Assembly (NCBI GenBank): GCA_003550305.1
Contig: QKYT01000012.1
Span: 406,154 to 429,940, forward strand
Length of the DNA: 23,787 nucleotides
Origin: Glomus cerebriforme
Taxonomy: Eukaryota; Glomeromycota; Glomeromycetes; Glomerales; Glomeraceae
Reading direction: 5' to 3'
Position 1 is the stretch's first letter. Each line of letters begins with the position of its first letter. The translations under genes and the position numbers were made by a program. Shown here one piece after another: positions 1 to 10,737 of the stretch. The notes under the pieces were generated by a model, which was not told the DNA's origin, made no database searches, and saw nothing but the letters and a program-made list of their open reading frames with translations.

Positions 1-10
1 TACGCCATTC

Positions 11-34
11 TGCCGAAACCTACTAGTTTCGGCA
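11..34. repeat. Short inverted repeat at window start
   Basis: TGCCGAAAC (11-19) is matched by its exact reverse complement GTTTCGGCA (26-34) across a 6-nt loop. The stem is G/C-rich against an A/T-rich surround, so it may be the edge of a repeat that extends off the window. No gene context is visible. Confidence 0.6.
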
Positions 35-2160
35 AGCAACCTTAGCTACAAATAGGTCTACTAATAATTATATTCAAGATACATTAGATTGCTATTTTGC
101 AAATAATAAATGTTATAATATAAATAAAAATAATAATAATAAAAGTAATGTTAATAAAAGTAATAATAATTTTTAATATTTTAATTTGTAATTATTTTAA
201 TAAATATATTTTAATTTTAAAAAAACCAGATAAAATAGCAAAATATTTTTATGCAATTGCAGATTATTCAATACGTTAAAACTTCTTATATTTAGCATAA
301 AAATAACTTTTGAAATTTAAAAAATATATTAATATATTATTAAATATTTTTAATTCTAAAAATAATTAAAATTCTAAAAAAAATTACAAAATTCTTTAAA
401 AAATTATATTATCAGATAAAGAATAAAATATAATAAAAAAGCTAATACTAGTTTTAAAATTTTTTGCAAAAGTAATAGAACTTTTAGGTAGAAATACCTA
501 TTATATTTATTTAATGATAAATTTTATTTTAATTAATATTAGTTTATTACCTATTGTTTTGCAACAAGTTTTAGTGATATTTTAATTTTATTTATAATTT
601 TTAATTTTGGCCTGTATGCACATTAATTTTCTTTTTTAGAACTTTATATAATCTTGTATTACTATTTGATCTAATTTTTATAGAAAATAAAATTACCTTT
701 TTTGGACTTTGTATAATGTAATATGATTAGATTATACAACTTTAAAATATTTATTTATATAGTTATTCTAAATATTACAAATTTTTTTAATTAATAAAAT
801 TAAAAAACAATTAACTCTAAAATTACGTAAATCTATTAAAATAGTTATTAATTAAATTTCACAAATAATAAAATAATATTTGATAAAAATATTTTAAATA
901 AAGAGAATTTAAATAATAATGTAAGGTAATCTTATTTAAATAATCCTATTGATTGTAATAACTTGTATCATAAATTATTATTAGAAAAATTTAAATATCA
1001 CAAGTTACTTTTTTTAGTCTTTTTAAAAAATTTATTTTTTGTAAAATCAATAGTAGTTGAAGAATTATTACATAAAAAGTTTGATAAAATAAAGACTAAA
1101 CTGAATTAAAAATTAAATATAACTATATTATCTTTATCTATTACAAATAAGCAATTAAAAAAGAAAAATAAAAAAAATTAAAGTTAATTTAAAAAAATCT
1201 TAAATGTCTTTAAAATTAAAAAAAAAATTGATTTCGAAGGCAATTGTTTTACTTAGAAATGTAAAAAATTATTAATTCTAAGTGATTTGTTAAAAAATAT
1301 TTGACAGTTTATGCTTGTTTTATAATATCTGAAAAATTATTTTTAGACATTGGTAATTTTTTAATTATAAAAAAAACTTGAATGAATTTTATACTTTTTA
1401 AAAAAATTATATTTCTTAAAAGAAATTATAAGCATCTTGATAGTATTTATTCTTTTTTAAATATTTAAAAGAATTTAAATATAAATAATTAATCAAAGGA
1501 TTGGTAAAATTTATGATAATCTTAAAAATTTTATTTTGATTTATTTTTCATTTTATTTATTTTCTATTTATTATTAGTTAATATTGTATATATAAATATT
1601 AATAAAGTAAATTTGGTTATAAATTTCTTATCTTATATTAATAAAAAACTAATTGAACTAATAAATAAAATTAAAAGTTTTAAAAAAAATTATATTATAA
1701 ATATGGGTTTTATTTTTGATCAGTATTATAATCTAAAAATTTTTTTTATCAAAATTAAGCAAATAACTTATTAGTTATGTGATAAATATGTAATATATTC
1801 AATAACTATTATAATTAAAAATAGTAATAAAATGATTAAAATGAATAATAAAAAAAAAAGGGTAAAAGAAAATTTTGGCCAGAATTATTTAACCATTTTA
1901 AATTATAAATATATATTGTATATATAAAGACAATATTAAATAAATAATTTATATTAAAATATCAGTATAAATAATCTCCTTTAAGCCAAGTGATTATTAC
2001 TATTTAATTATTGCTATTTAGATTTAACAATTCAACAGGAATAATTATAATAATCATAATAATAATAATAATTTTGGGCAAGATTATGATTATATGATTA
2101 TATTCAACTTTAGATTATAGTGTGATAAGATTAAATATTAAATTGTGGCGAAATTATAAG
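35..2160. other. A/T-rich stretch without a recognisable gene
   Basis: This stretch is almost entirely A and T and holds no long reading frame on either strand. Short open pieces near 940-1130 (+) are free of stops for up to about 60 codons but resemble no family I know. It may be an old, fully decayed transposon. I see no RNA gene, LTR or clear terminal repeat here. Confidence 0.5.
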
Positions 2161-3973
2161 ACTTACACAGGGTAAATAAATAAATAAACAAACAATTAAT
2201 TATCGATCGGCTTCCAGAAATCCCGAAAAAAGATTCTTGTATTAGCTAACTTAAAAAAAAAAATATTAAAAAAAATCTCATTCATTATTCGCCAAGAATT
2301 CACCAAGTAATAATGTTTGTTAAACTTCGTGAACTTTATACAAAAAAGCATTCAGTACATCCAAAACAAAACTGCACCTTTTTCATAAACAATTACGAAT
2401 TTCTTATGAAAAAAAAATTTATTATGATGAATCATTATTGGAAATTATTATAAGCCTCATTATTTATTATATAAACTCCAAACATATTTATTTACTTTTT
2501 TTTTTTATCTCTACTCCGTCCGTATCAGACCTTTCTTACCAAATGTGAAAGGTCAGGAATATGTTTCGTTGTGAACCGAATAAATAAATATGCAAAAAGA
2601 AACATTTTGTTTCGGTTATAACCGGTTTCTCTGACAAGAAAAAAAAAAGAAGTAAATATCTAAAAATATATTATAAGAAAAATTAGTCATGAAAAGAGCC
2701 GTTTAAATGGGAAATGAGAAATGGAAAATTATGGAAGCCGGAGTAAAAGATTTCGTATTACGCGACGGATATTAAGTGAATACTTACCATATTTGTGGAT
2801 CATGAGATTTATACTGCGGCATTTATATTCAAAAATTCGAAGTTTCTATTTTAGAGAGAGTTAAACAATGAGATCACCTGTAATTATTGTACATATGGAT
2901 GACCTAATAATGTGCATTTAAAAATTTAATGTGGAAACATTTGAATTTTCAATTCACTTATGCTAAAAAGCAAGAAAACAATTAACATTACATACCTTAT
3001 CTCTCTATGAGAATTTTTGTTTAAAAGCATGTGTATTTCAATGTATTTTAAATTCTTTTAGGTACAAGAATGTTTCAAATCAAATACAAAAAGTGACGGA
3101 GTTCCGTTTCTTTATTCCGAAAAATTCCTTATTTTGAAATATGTATATAAATTTAGATAAATTCCGTATGTTGTAATACACTTAGTTTTGTGATATGTAA
3201 ATATCTAATTTCTTGGTAAATATTTATTAATCTTGTCATAGCAAATCATTTTAATTGAAAAAGTTTTTGAAATGTATCAATCTGCTTTGCATTTTAATCT
3301 CTTTTTGATAAAGACGCCCAATAGGTATTACAAAACTATCACGTTCTTCCAATTAATCGTTTCTTTTCTAAACTTTTTTTGGAAAGAAAAAATATGTATT
3401 ATTAATTAGTCAACATCTAGTATTAACTAGATTTTACTTTAAGAGACCTTGTCATTGTTGAACGGGTACAAAAACTTGTATTTTTTTTTTTTTTCTTTGA
3501 GATCAAATTATAGTTCATAAAATTTACTTTATAAGACGATCATTTATTTGCCGCCGTCAAAAAAGCAGTAATGTACTCATTCAATTTATACATACTGGGC
3601 ACTCACTGTAGAGATGATCGAAAAAGTATTTATACCTCCCATTCTTTAAAAAAAATTTTTTTTTTTTTTTTTCTATTTTCGGTTGTTCTTTAATCCCATA
3701 AACTGTGTTCCTCTCGATTAACCAAATTGTATTTGAGGACGATCAAATTATTATTTAAATAATAAACCTCATTTTTCATTTTTCATTTTTTTTTTTTTTC
3801 CTTTACTGCCGCTGCACAAAAGCGACAAAGTAAAATAATAATAAACTTTACAACCTTTTTAAAAAAGTTTTTCTTCAACTTTTTTTCTTTTTTTTAAAAA
3901 AAAACGCAAAAAAGCAAATATATAATTTATTTTTTTATTATTTATTTTTTATTATAACTTATATAAATTAAAT
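2161..3973. other. Intergenic region upstream of the phosphatase gene
   Basis: No gene can be supported. The base composition is more balanced at 2500-2850 and CpG is retained there, unlike the transposon regions, so this part may be single-copy host sequence. Small palindromes are visible: GACCTTTC/GAAAGGTC near 2530-2555 and CGGTTATAACCG at 2613-2624. Several T tracts (about 3480, 3660 and 3790) and a TATA-like run at 3960-3970 lie ahead of the ATG at 3974. The last few hundred bases probably hold the promoter and 5' UTR of that gene, but no single element can be assigned. Confidence 0.45.
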
Positions 3974-5128
3974 ATGCCTCAACCGCAGTTACACGTTACA
4001 GTCATTAGACATGGCGAAACAAATTCTAACTTGAACCATATTTTACAAGGTCAAATAGGTATGTAAAACAAGAGTTCAATTATTCAAAAAAAGGGGGTTT
4101 TAAGTATGATAAGATATTGTTTTAATTGGTTATATTTACCCCTTGTCTTTTTTTCCTTTTTTTTTTTTTTTTTTTTTTTTTTAGACACAAAGATGAATAG
4201 AACCGGAATGGAGCAGGCAGAGTCTGTTGGACGACGTTTACGAAAATTAAAAATTGATCATATTTACACAAGTGACTTAATTAGAGCAAAGAAAGTAAGA
4301 ATATATGTGTAGTACAATATTACCTAAATTTGATATAATTCTAAATAATTTTAATTATTTTTAATTAGACAGCAAATGCTATCGCTAAACATCATCCTGA
4401 TACACCATTATCAACAGATATGCGGATTCGTGAAAGAGTAAGTTAAAAAAAAATATTTATATATAAATATTTTTTTCTTTCGTACAAATCTTAATTCTTT
4501 TTGTTTTTTTTTATAGGATTTTGGTAGATTAAGTGGATTGTCAATTCATGATGCTTTGGATTTAATTAAAAATGAGGGACTTACATGGGATGATTATGGA
4601 GAACCAGAAGAAGATTTTAAAGCTCGAGTTGTCGATTTCTTTAATGATATAGTCGCAACCCATTTACCAAGAAATTCCAATGAGTTACCATTAGATTCAA
4701 AACAACCTGGAAAGAGACGAAATCCACATATTGTTATCGTAGCTCATGGTGGTACTATAAATAGATTAGTAAAACAACATGTAATTATGGATCTTGGATT
4801 TCATGTTAATGATTATTTAAGTATGAAACATAAAGCAAAAAATACTTCTGTTACAAAATTTGTTGTAAGAAGGAAAAAAACTGGTGATGATTTATCGAAT
4901 ATTATTGGCATTGATGATGATGATGCTACAAGTGTTGTTAGTAGTGATAGTAATAACAGTATGAAAGATGATGATAATAATTCTGAAAAAGCAATGAATT
5001 CTAGACGTGATATTGAACGTAAAATACGTCTTGAAGGCGAAGTTGGTCTTTGGAGTTGTGTTTCACATTTGTCTTCCATTGGAAAGCGAACACATGGAGA
5101 TTCTCAAATTGATGAATTCGTTCATTAG
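3974..5128 (+). CDS. Histidine phosphatase (phosphoglycerate mutase-like), 4 exons
   Basis: Exons are 3974-4058, 4185-4294, 4369-4437 and 4517-5128, giving 291 residues. The three introns (126, 74 and 79 nt) have GTATGT, GTAAGA and GTAAGT donors and TAG acceptors, and the frame is continuous across all joins. The product is a histidine phosphatase superfamily member (family knowledge): RHGET at residues 12-16 carries the phospho-accepting His13, SDLIRA at 58-63 gives the second Arg, RERDFG at 86-91 gives the acidic residue, and HGG at 165-167 gives the second catalytic His. All key residues are present, so it is probably active. Such proteins remove phosphate from small metabolites or proteins; the substrate cannot be read here. 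Residues about 212-245 form a D/S/N-rich insertion, followed by a short conserved-looking C-terminus. ATG 3974 is chosen because the catalytic motif follows at once. Intron 1 ends in a T tract of about 30. AATAAA signals follow the stop. Confidence 0.92.
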
Positions 5129-6088
5129 TTGAATAAATAAAATAAAAACTTTGTGAAGATAAAGAAAAAAGATTTGATATATTGGAGGAAAATTATCAAA
5201 AATCTCTTTTTTTTTCAAAAATTTTTTTTTTCATACTCAAATCAAAAAAAAAAAAAAAAATCAAAAATCAAACCCCAAAAAAAACCGTATCTTTTTTTTG
5301 GACTATTTTTTTTTGTTCTGAGACTCACCTTTTTTTTAAGAAAATATCATTGTATTTAGTTTCATTTTATTTGTAGATGTTTATTATTTAGAAATTTTGG
5401 AATTTTGGGGGGATTTAGAAATTATTTTTATTTGTATAAAGATAAATTTTGTTGCATTATATAGTTATAGCAGTTAAGATAAACTATTGATTGGTTTAAT
5501 TTATTGTTATAACCTTTTATACCTTTTTTTTCCCAAGAGTTTAGCTAACTTTAAGTATTCTTTTTTTTTCTTTGCTAAACGTTATAATTTTTGCATTAGT
5601 ACAATTATTTACTCTTTTATTTGTATGTATTTAAAAACAAAAAAAAAAAAAATTTTTTTATAATTTAATTCAAAATTTGATTTACTGTACGTGTTCAATT
5701 ATTCTTCAACAAAGACCACGACTACTACGGTATTAAATTTAACGCGTCTTATTTACACCGCAGCGTGTAGCTACACAGTTTCAGTTATTTTAATTTCTAA
5801 TTTTAATATAATTATATCTGGTAGATTCTCCGAAGTCACGTGATAGTTATTTAAAGTTCCGTAATGCATGCACATGAAAGAGCTCTTAGCCAAACGGATG
5901 TTTCATTAATAAATACAAGTTGTCTCTTGTCCACTGTGTTTCAACAAATTTTTTCTCCTATTCATCTGATTACCAGTGTTTATCTTTCAACTTGCTTATT
6001 ATTATTGCTTATTTCATAATTTTTTTTTTATACTGTAACTTTAATTTCTTATCAATTTTTATTTTTATTTTTTTCTCTTAAAAAAAAA
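5129..6088. promoter_or_regulatory. Intergenic: 3' end of phosphatase gene and HIT-gene promoter
   Basis: AATAAA-type poly(A) signals lie right after the phosphatase stop (about 5133-5145), and long A and T tracts follow to 5660. The HIT-gene side (5700-6088) is less A/T-rich. It holds a perfect 12-bp palindrome GTGTAGCTACAC (5765-5776) and a perfect TCACGTGA box (5836-5843), about 245 bp ahead of the ATG. CACGTG is the core bound by fungal bHLH factors in general; its use here is inference. Open frames in the T/A tracts (5150-5380) are low-complexity artefacts. Confidence 0.5.
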
Positions 6089-6841
6089 ATGTCCTCTGAT
6101 GATATTAATGATCATGATCATGAACAAGAATCAAACCAATGTACATTTTGTGCTATATCATCAGAAAGAGATTTTACAAGTTTACTTTATGTTGTGAGTA
6201 CTATATTTTTATTCGATTTATTTATTTATTTATTTTTTTAATTTTTCAAGATATAAAATGAAACCCATATTTTTCTTCTAAAAAAAGGATGAGAATGTTG
6301 TAGCATTTAATGATATAAAACCAGCCGCAACGCATCATGTTCTTGTTGTACCAAAAAAGCATATTCCTAATGTTAATAGTTTAAAAAATGATGACTTGGA
6401 AACAGGTAAATTATCATAGAATTTTTTTTTTTTTACATTAATAAAAACGTTTTATCTTTTTTTTTTAAAAAATAATAATAATAATAATAATAATTAGTTA
6501 AAAAAATGAAAGAAGTCGGATTACAAATTATTTCTCGTAGGTTACATGAATCCGTTGATGATTTACAAAAAAATTATCAAGATAAAAAAGAAAGAACATA
6601 TCAGTGAGTCATCTTATTTATTATTATAAGTTTTACCATATTAGATTAAATAATTAATTTTATTTTTTTTGTGATTTTTAGAATCGGGTTTGTTTCACCA
6701 CCATTTAATAGTATAAATCATATTCATATGCATGTACTTTCTAAACCTATAAAAACTTGGTGGCCAAGATCTTTAGGATTTGGAAGATTTATTTTTAAAG
6801 ATATTGATGATGTAATTAATAAAATCGAAAATTCACAGTGA
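6089..6841 (+). CDS. HIT-domain nucleotide hydrolase, HINT3-like, 4 exons
   Basis: Exons are 6089-6193, 6288-6405, 6498-6603 and 6682-6841, giving 162 residues. The introns are 94, 92 and 78 nt with GTGAGT, GTAAAT and GTGAGT donors; the third splits a Gln codon and the frame stays intact. The histidine-triad motif HIHMHVL is at residues 123-129, with the catalytic middle His inside it. CTFC at 18-21 looks like half of a zinc site of the HINT type, and the stretch FNDIKPAATHH near 42-52 is characteristic of HINT3-like proteins. Family members hydrolyse nucleoside phosphoramidates or acyl-adenylates; this exact substrate is unknown. The length is normal for the family. The start is the first ATG, behind an A run. 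The stop is TGA, and Trp is read from TGG, so the host code is standard. The gene appears intact and functional. Confidence 0.93.
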
Positions 6842-6907
6842 TTGATAAAAATATATTATAAGATTAATAATAATATTTCTTTTTTTAAAATTTAGAGATT
6901 TACAATA

Positions 6908-7071
6908 CAGTCAGACCTCTATATAGTCACATCCCATATAGTCACATTATACATCCAACTCATATAAAGATTATATAAAAAAGCCTCTATAATCATAACC
7001 TCTATACAATCACATTTTCAGATTTTTTTTTATTATGTAACTGACTCTGTGACTATATAGAGGTCTGACTG
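6908..7071. mobile_element. Pogo/Tc1-mariner-like MITE with 24-bp perfect TIRs
   Basis: The element begins CAGTCAGACC and ends with the exact complement; 24 bases at each end (6908-6931 and 7048-7071) match perfectly. It is bounded by TA on both sides (6906-6907 and 7072-7073), the target duplication expected of Tc1/mariner/pogo elements. The 164-bp body has no coding capacity, so it must have been moved by a transposase elsewhere. The perfect TIRs suggest a recent insertion. It lies 66 bp after the HIT-gene stop, probably in or near its 3' UTR. Confidence 0.93.
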
Positions 7072-7266
7072 TAGTTATATATTTTTTTAAAATAAAATTT
7101 TCCATATATTTTTTCATATTATTATATATTAAAATATAATAATCATGTTTTATTGTAATTTTAATCAAAAGACAATTACATGGGAATAAATCATAAATAT
7201 ACCTTCTATAAGAAAAGCATAATTTGTTACATGAAATAGTGATTTGTAAAAATAGTATTTGTTACC

Positions 7267-7860
7267 ATGTTCTCAAATATAATTCAGCTAGATTTTGAAA
7301 AAAGTATGAAGTTTGAATCTAATGGTAAAGTTTTAAAACTAATAGCAGAATCATACCCAAATTTGAAGTATCTTAATATATCTGCTTTATATGGAAGATT
7401 TAAACCAGAAATGATAAAGACCTATATGCAATCGCAAATTCATGTTATAAATTAGAATATTTAAATATTTCTAAACACACAGAATTTTCTGAAATATCAA
7501 TTTGTAATGTTATTTGTTCTTGCCCAAGACTCCAATAACTTGACCTCAGCTTTTATGGAATTACTGATATAGCTATCAAAGAAATTGCTAAATCATGTTT
7601 TAATTTAAAATATCTTAATCTGAGAGGGTGTTATAAAATTAGCAAAGAAGCCATATATTAGTTAAATCCAAATATCCATGTTGAGAATTTCAACAATATG
7701 ACCAATCCTGATTTTATTTCCACATTCAGTGATTATCTTAGACAGGCTGATACTATCCATCAGAATTTAGTACATTCCTTTTTAGTTAATGCTTCAAATT
7801 TGAATGAAGCTAAAATAAGATCATATACCAGAATTTTCCATCAGAATTTGATATAAGCTT
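7267..7860 (+). pseudogene. Broken leucine-rich-repeat (AMN1/F-box-LRR-like) gene
   Basis: The first open piece (7267-7455) contains YPNLKYLNIS; after a frame change near 7430 another frame reads LEYLNIS, CPRLQ-stop-[18 protein letters not shown] and [10 protein letters not shown]. These are repeated LRR units of the cysteine-containing AMN1/F-box type. Stops interrupt it near 7540 and 7660. A further open stretch (about 7670-7855) continues in the same frame without clear LRR character. There is no F-box and no start I would trust, so this is a truncated 3' part of such a gene. Large LRR/F-box families are common in Rhizophagus-like fungi (my recollection). Confidence 0.65.
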
Positions 7861-7984
7861 TACATTAAATTTAGGCATCTTTGAATATATTACTCTGATA
7901 AATATCAATCTAAAAGATTTTTTGCTAAGCCACAATACATAAACCTCTATACAAAAAAAATATAGATTAGCTAACTTGTTTTAA

Positions 7985-8692
7985 ATATGAGTACTAATTA
8001 GTGCTAGCTGAATTTTTTACAAAAACTTCATGTAATTGTTGAGGAGAAAGCTGAAAACCTCTTCTCAGTAAACCAAATTTTCTTTATCCACTTCGCCAAA
8101 TTTTTCTAATATCATACCTAGATCATTTTCTAAGGGACTATAGAATTCCTCAAACTTTTAAGTATATACTCTTGCATTTTTATTAGCTTCTTCTGCCATT
8201 TTTTGATTAGTATAGCCAACAATATCGAGTTTATTCTGAATTACTACTATATCACCCTCTAAACATAAAAGTAAATTAAATATCTCCCCAAATAAAATTT
8301 CTGTAAAAGCTTTATTGCTTTGATATTTCACTGCTAAAATAGGATTACCATCAATATTAAGATTTTTCTGTATTGGTATTAAATCTCCTATCAATTCTAA
8401 TAACAACTCATATAAATCGGCAAGTGTTTTTGTTTTATTACTTTAATATACTGATATTCGCCAATCTGCATAATGCATATAATAGTTTTGATGAGAAATT
8501 CCCCATCAAACATTATTAAAATATCACATGCAATTTCACAAATCGGTGGATATATACCATTCGATTTGCATTGTCATTAATACTAAGTTTTTCCTAAATA
8601 GTTATTATATTCTTTTTCTTATATAATAGCATTTCATATAATTGATCAAGTGTTTCACTTCAAGCAGAATTATTATTAGTGTTATTTACCAT
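7985..8692 (-). pseudogene. Broken unknown gene with a duplicated ~30-residue module
   Basis: Reading down from an ATG at 8692, the minus strand gives a decayed protein of roughly 230 residues with several stops and frame changes. The best open part is 8406-8158. Two modules resemble each other: TLDQLYEMLLYKKK followed by EKLSINDN (about 8655-8570), and LADLYELLLELIGD followed by KNLNIDGN (about 8420-8345). The C-terminal part reads KFEEFYSPLENDLGMI, then a Glu/Phe-rich stretch. I do not recognise the family. It is flanked by two similar direct repeats of about 50 bp (7893-7946 and 8767-8816), which could mark a mobile unit. Confidence 0.4.
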
Positions 8693-9192
8693 AATTGCCT
8701 TGATAAAGATAAGATATATTTAATGCAGAAAATTTTGAGTTTGAAATACTGATCATTAATCTGGGACAGTGATCATCAACTTAAAAGAATTTGCTGAGTC
8801 ACATGCATCAATAACCTTATTTTTTAATTAAAAAAATCTTTTAACTATATAAAATGCATACAGTTAATTTACTTGATTGACTTGTGCTTAAATTAATACC
8901 CTTTATTCTAAAGAATTTATCGATATAGGATCTCTATAATTGTAATAGCAAAGTTTGGCGGTACCATGAGTAAAAGTTGTAATTTCAAGAAAGAGAGATT
9001 AGTAGTTATGAGAAATAGGTGTTATAATGAAAGGAAAGATTATCAATGAGAAATATTTAGGAATAAGATGTAAAAGAGAATTAATGTTATAAGAGAAATT
9101 GTAAGAAATTATAAAAATAAATAAAGGAAATAATATTGTTAAAGGAAATTAATATTGTAATGAGAGTTTAAAATATAATATATGACAACTAT
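8693..9192. other. A/T-rich spacer without a gene
   Basis: No gene is seen. It contains the second copy of the ~50-bp direct repeat (8767-8816) and a small adjacent duplication of AAAGGAAATAATATTGT type at 9124-9157. From about 8980 the plus strand becomes purine-rich and C-poor, which is also the bias of the retrotransposon downstream, so the element may begin in this stretch. No recognisable 5' LTR was found. Confidence 0.4.
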
Positions 9193-9262
9193 GTGTTGTT
9201 GGTATAGTAGTAAATGATTGAGAAATTGAACTTATGATCTTGAGTTCAATTACAGGAGTAAG
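9193..9262 (+). repeat. Degenerate tRNA-like (SINE-type) sequence
   Basis: TTGGTATAGTAGTAA (9199-9213) resembles an A box and GAGTTCAATTAC (9242-9253) resembles a B box (consensus GGTTCRANTCC), at the spacing of a tRNA gene. An anticodon-loop-like CTTATGA lies between them. The acceptor and T stems do not pair, so it is not a working tRNA gene. It could be an old tRNA-derived SINE head. Alternatively, TGGTATAGTAG could be the primer-binding site of the retrotransposon, which would place its lost 5' LTR just upstream. Confidence 0.35.
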
Positions 9263-9296
9263 TAAATGAAATGATAATTATACTACGGCAAGTCAC

Positions 9297-9797
9297 ATGG
9301 GAGTAACACAAATCATGTGAAGCAATATAAGGTACAGTAAAAGGAAGTTATGAAAGAAGATAGAGAAATTAAATAATGAAAATGAAAAATTAAAGAATTA
9401 ATAACGTAATTAAAGAAAGATAAAGTAGAATGAAAAATGAAAAGATTGAGAAAAGAAAAAAAAATAGGAAGAAAATAATTAGTCACATGAAAAGAAAATA
9501 TGTAATTAAAGTAAAAAATATAAATAGGGCTGTCTACCCAGGTAGATGGGAGTAACACAAATCATGTGAAGCAACACAAGGTACAGTAAAAGGAAGTTAT
9601 GAAAGAAGATAAAGAAATTAAATAATGTAAATGGGAAATTAAAAAATTAATAACGTAATTAAAGAAAGATAAAGTAGAATGAAAAATGAAAAGATTGAGA
9701 GAAGAAAAAAAAATAGGAAAAAAATAATTAAAGTCACGTGAAAAGAAAACATGTGATTAAAGTAAAAAATATAAATAGGGCTATTTACCCAGGTAGA
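9297..9797 (+). repeat. Tandem pair of ~250-bp promoter-like repeats
   Basis: Two near-identical units lie head to tail, 9297-9545 and 9546-9797, with a period of 249 bp. Each starts ATGGGAGTAACACAAATC and ends CCCAGGTAGA. Each carries a TATAAATA box (9519-9526 and 9770-9777) near its end and several CACATG/CACGTG-type boxes. Unit 2 ends 40 bp before the first coding frame of the retroelement, so the pair most likely represents duplicated promoter/leader sequence. It does not clearly match the 3' LTR at 17604, so I do not call it the 5' LTR. Confidence 0.75.
9770..9777 (+). promoter_or_regulatory. TATA box of the inner promoter-like repeat
   Basis: TATAAATA followed by GGGCT sits about 60 bp before the first retroelement coding frame. 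The same box occurs at 9519-9526 in the outer copy. Position and sequence fit a core promoter; activity is unproven. Confidence 0.5.
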
Positions 9798-9837
9798 CAT
9801 GAAAATATAAAATTTTAAAAATAAAACAAAAATAAAA

Positions 9838-10737
9838 GTGAAAATTAACATAGTATTAAAAGAAAAGGATAAAGATCACAATGAAAAGGAAAAAATAGGA
9901 GAATTGAGTAAAAAGAAAGGAAAAAGAAAAGAAGGATATTTGGGATGTCCAAGATACAGTTGTAATGGATACACATATTTCAGAACGTCAAAATATTTTC
10001 AAGAAAAAATAACTCAAGAAAAGAAATATGTAAAATGTAATTGGAAAATACTAAGAGTTGGTGGAAAAATAAGACAAGCAATGAAAGAACATTGTGAATA
10101 ATGCCATTTAGGAAGAAGGACATTTGAAGGATGTGAAATGTGTGAGAAACCATAGAAAGAATGTAAATATTTATGTAGAGAACATAAAAAAGGATATATA
10201 GAAGCAGAATGTATGTGGGTGATAAGAGATGAATATGAAGAATTTAGTAAAAGAGAAGAATCATTTAAGAAAGAAGTAAGAAAAGGAGAATATTTTTAGA
10301 ATGGAAAAGAATATAAGAAAATAAAAGTAATTATAACTGAAGATATAAATTGGAAAGAAAAAGTAAAAAAATGGACAAAGAGTCCAGAAAAACTAGAAAA
10401 ATTGGAAGAAAAAGTAGAAGTAATTATTACAGAAGATATAGATGACTGGATAAGAGAAAGCACAGAAAGTCTGGAAATAAAAGATAATGATAAAGAAGAG
10501 AATTTAGAATGTAAAATATGTGAAAATAAAGGATATGATGAAGAAAATTGTGCAGAAAGAAAAGAAGAAAGATTTCAAAAAAAAAGAAAAACAGATTGGA
10601 AAAAAAATATTGAGAAAAAAAAGAATGATACAGATGAATTAGAGAAAATTAGAGAGATTTTAAATCTAGGAGAACATGAAATTTGGAATGAGAATATCAA
10701 GAAAATGAAATTGAAGACAAACTACAAAATGTTATAA
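9838..10737 (+). pseudogene. Cys-rich N-terminal part of the retroelement polyprotein
   Basis: A single frame of 300 codons runs here with three internal stops (TAA 10099, TAG 10153, TAG 10297), all explicable as former Gln or Trp codons. The first half is Lys/Cys-rich with paired CxxC-type spacings (GCPRYSC, EGCEMCEKP, CKYLCREH), suggesting a zinc-binding fold I cannot name. Next come two copies of the motif VIITEDI about 30 residues apart (coding near 10327 and 10420), each followed shortly by Trp. It then reads CKICENKGYDEENC (10510-10551), which has zinc-knuckle spacing C-X2-C-X4-Y-X4-C with Tyr where His is expected. No ATG begins the frame (the open frame starts with GTG), so the true start is lost or upstream. 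It continues, with frame changes, into gag. Confidence 0.6.

Noticed and set aside
2782..2822. Possible first exon on minus (ATG at 2822, donor GTAAGT at 2787)
   Set aside because: Only 11 codons; the downstream acceptors tried lead at once to a stop, and no protein family is visible.
4106..4312. Separate 68-residue ORF in the phosphatase locus
   Set aside because: It is a read-through of intron 1 (including its T tract) and exon 2; the spliced frame gives the conserved protein.
5153..5376. Two small Lys/Phe-rich ORFs after the phosphatase stop
   Set aside because: They are translations of A and T tracts in the 3' region with no conserved pattern.
9297..9797. Tandem unit as the 5' LTR
   Set aside because: It lacks clear identity with the 3' LTR at 17604 and does not begin TGTAACC; only the general A/T-rich, TATA-containing layout is shared.
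9313..9851. Hydrophobic minus-strand ORFs across the tandem repeat
   Set aside because: They are reverse-strand shadows of purine-rich DNA, giving Phe/Leu/Ile/Ser-rich strings typical of low-complexity sequence.
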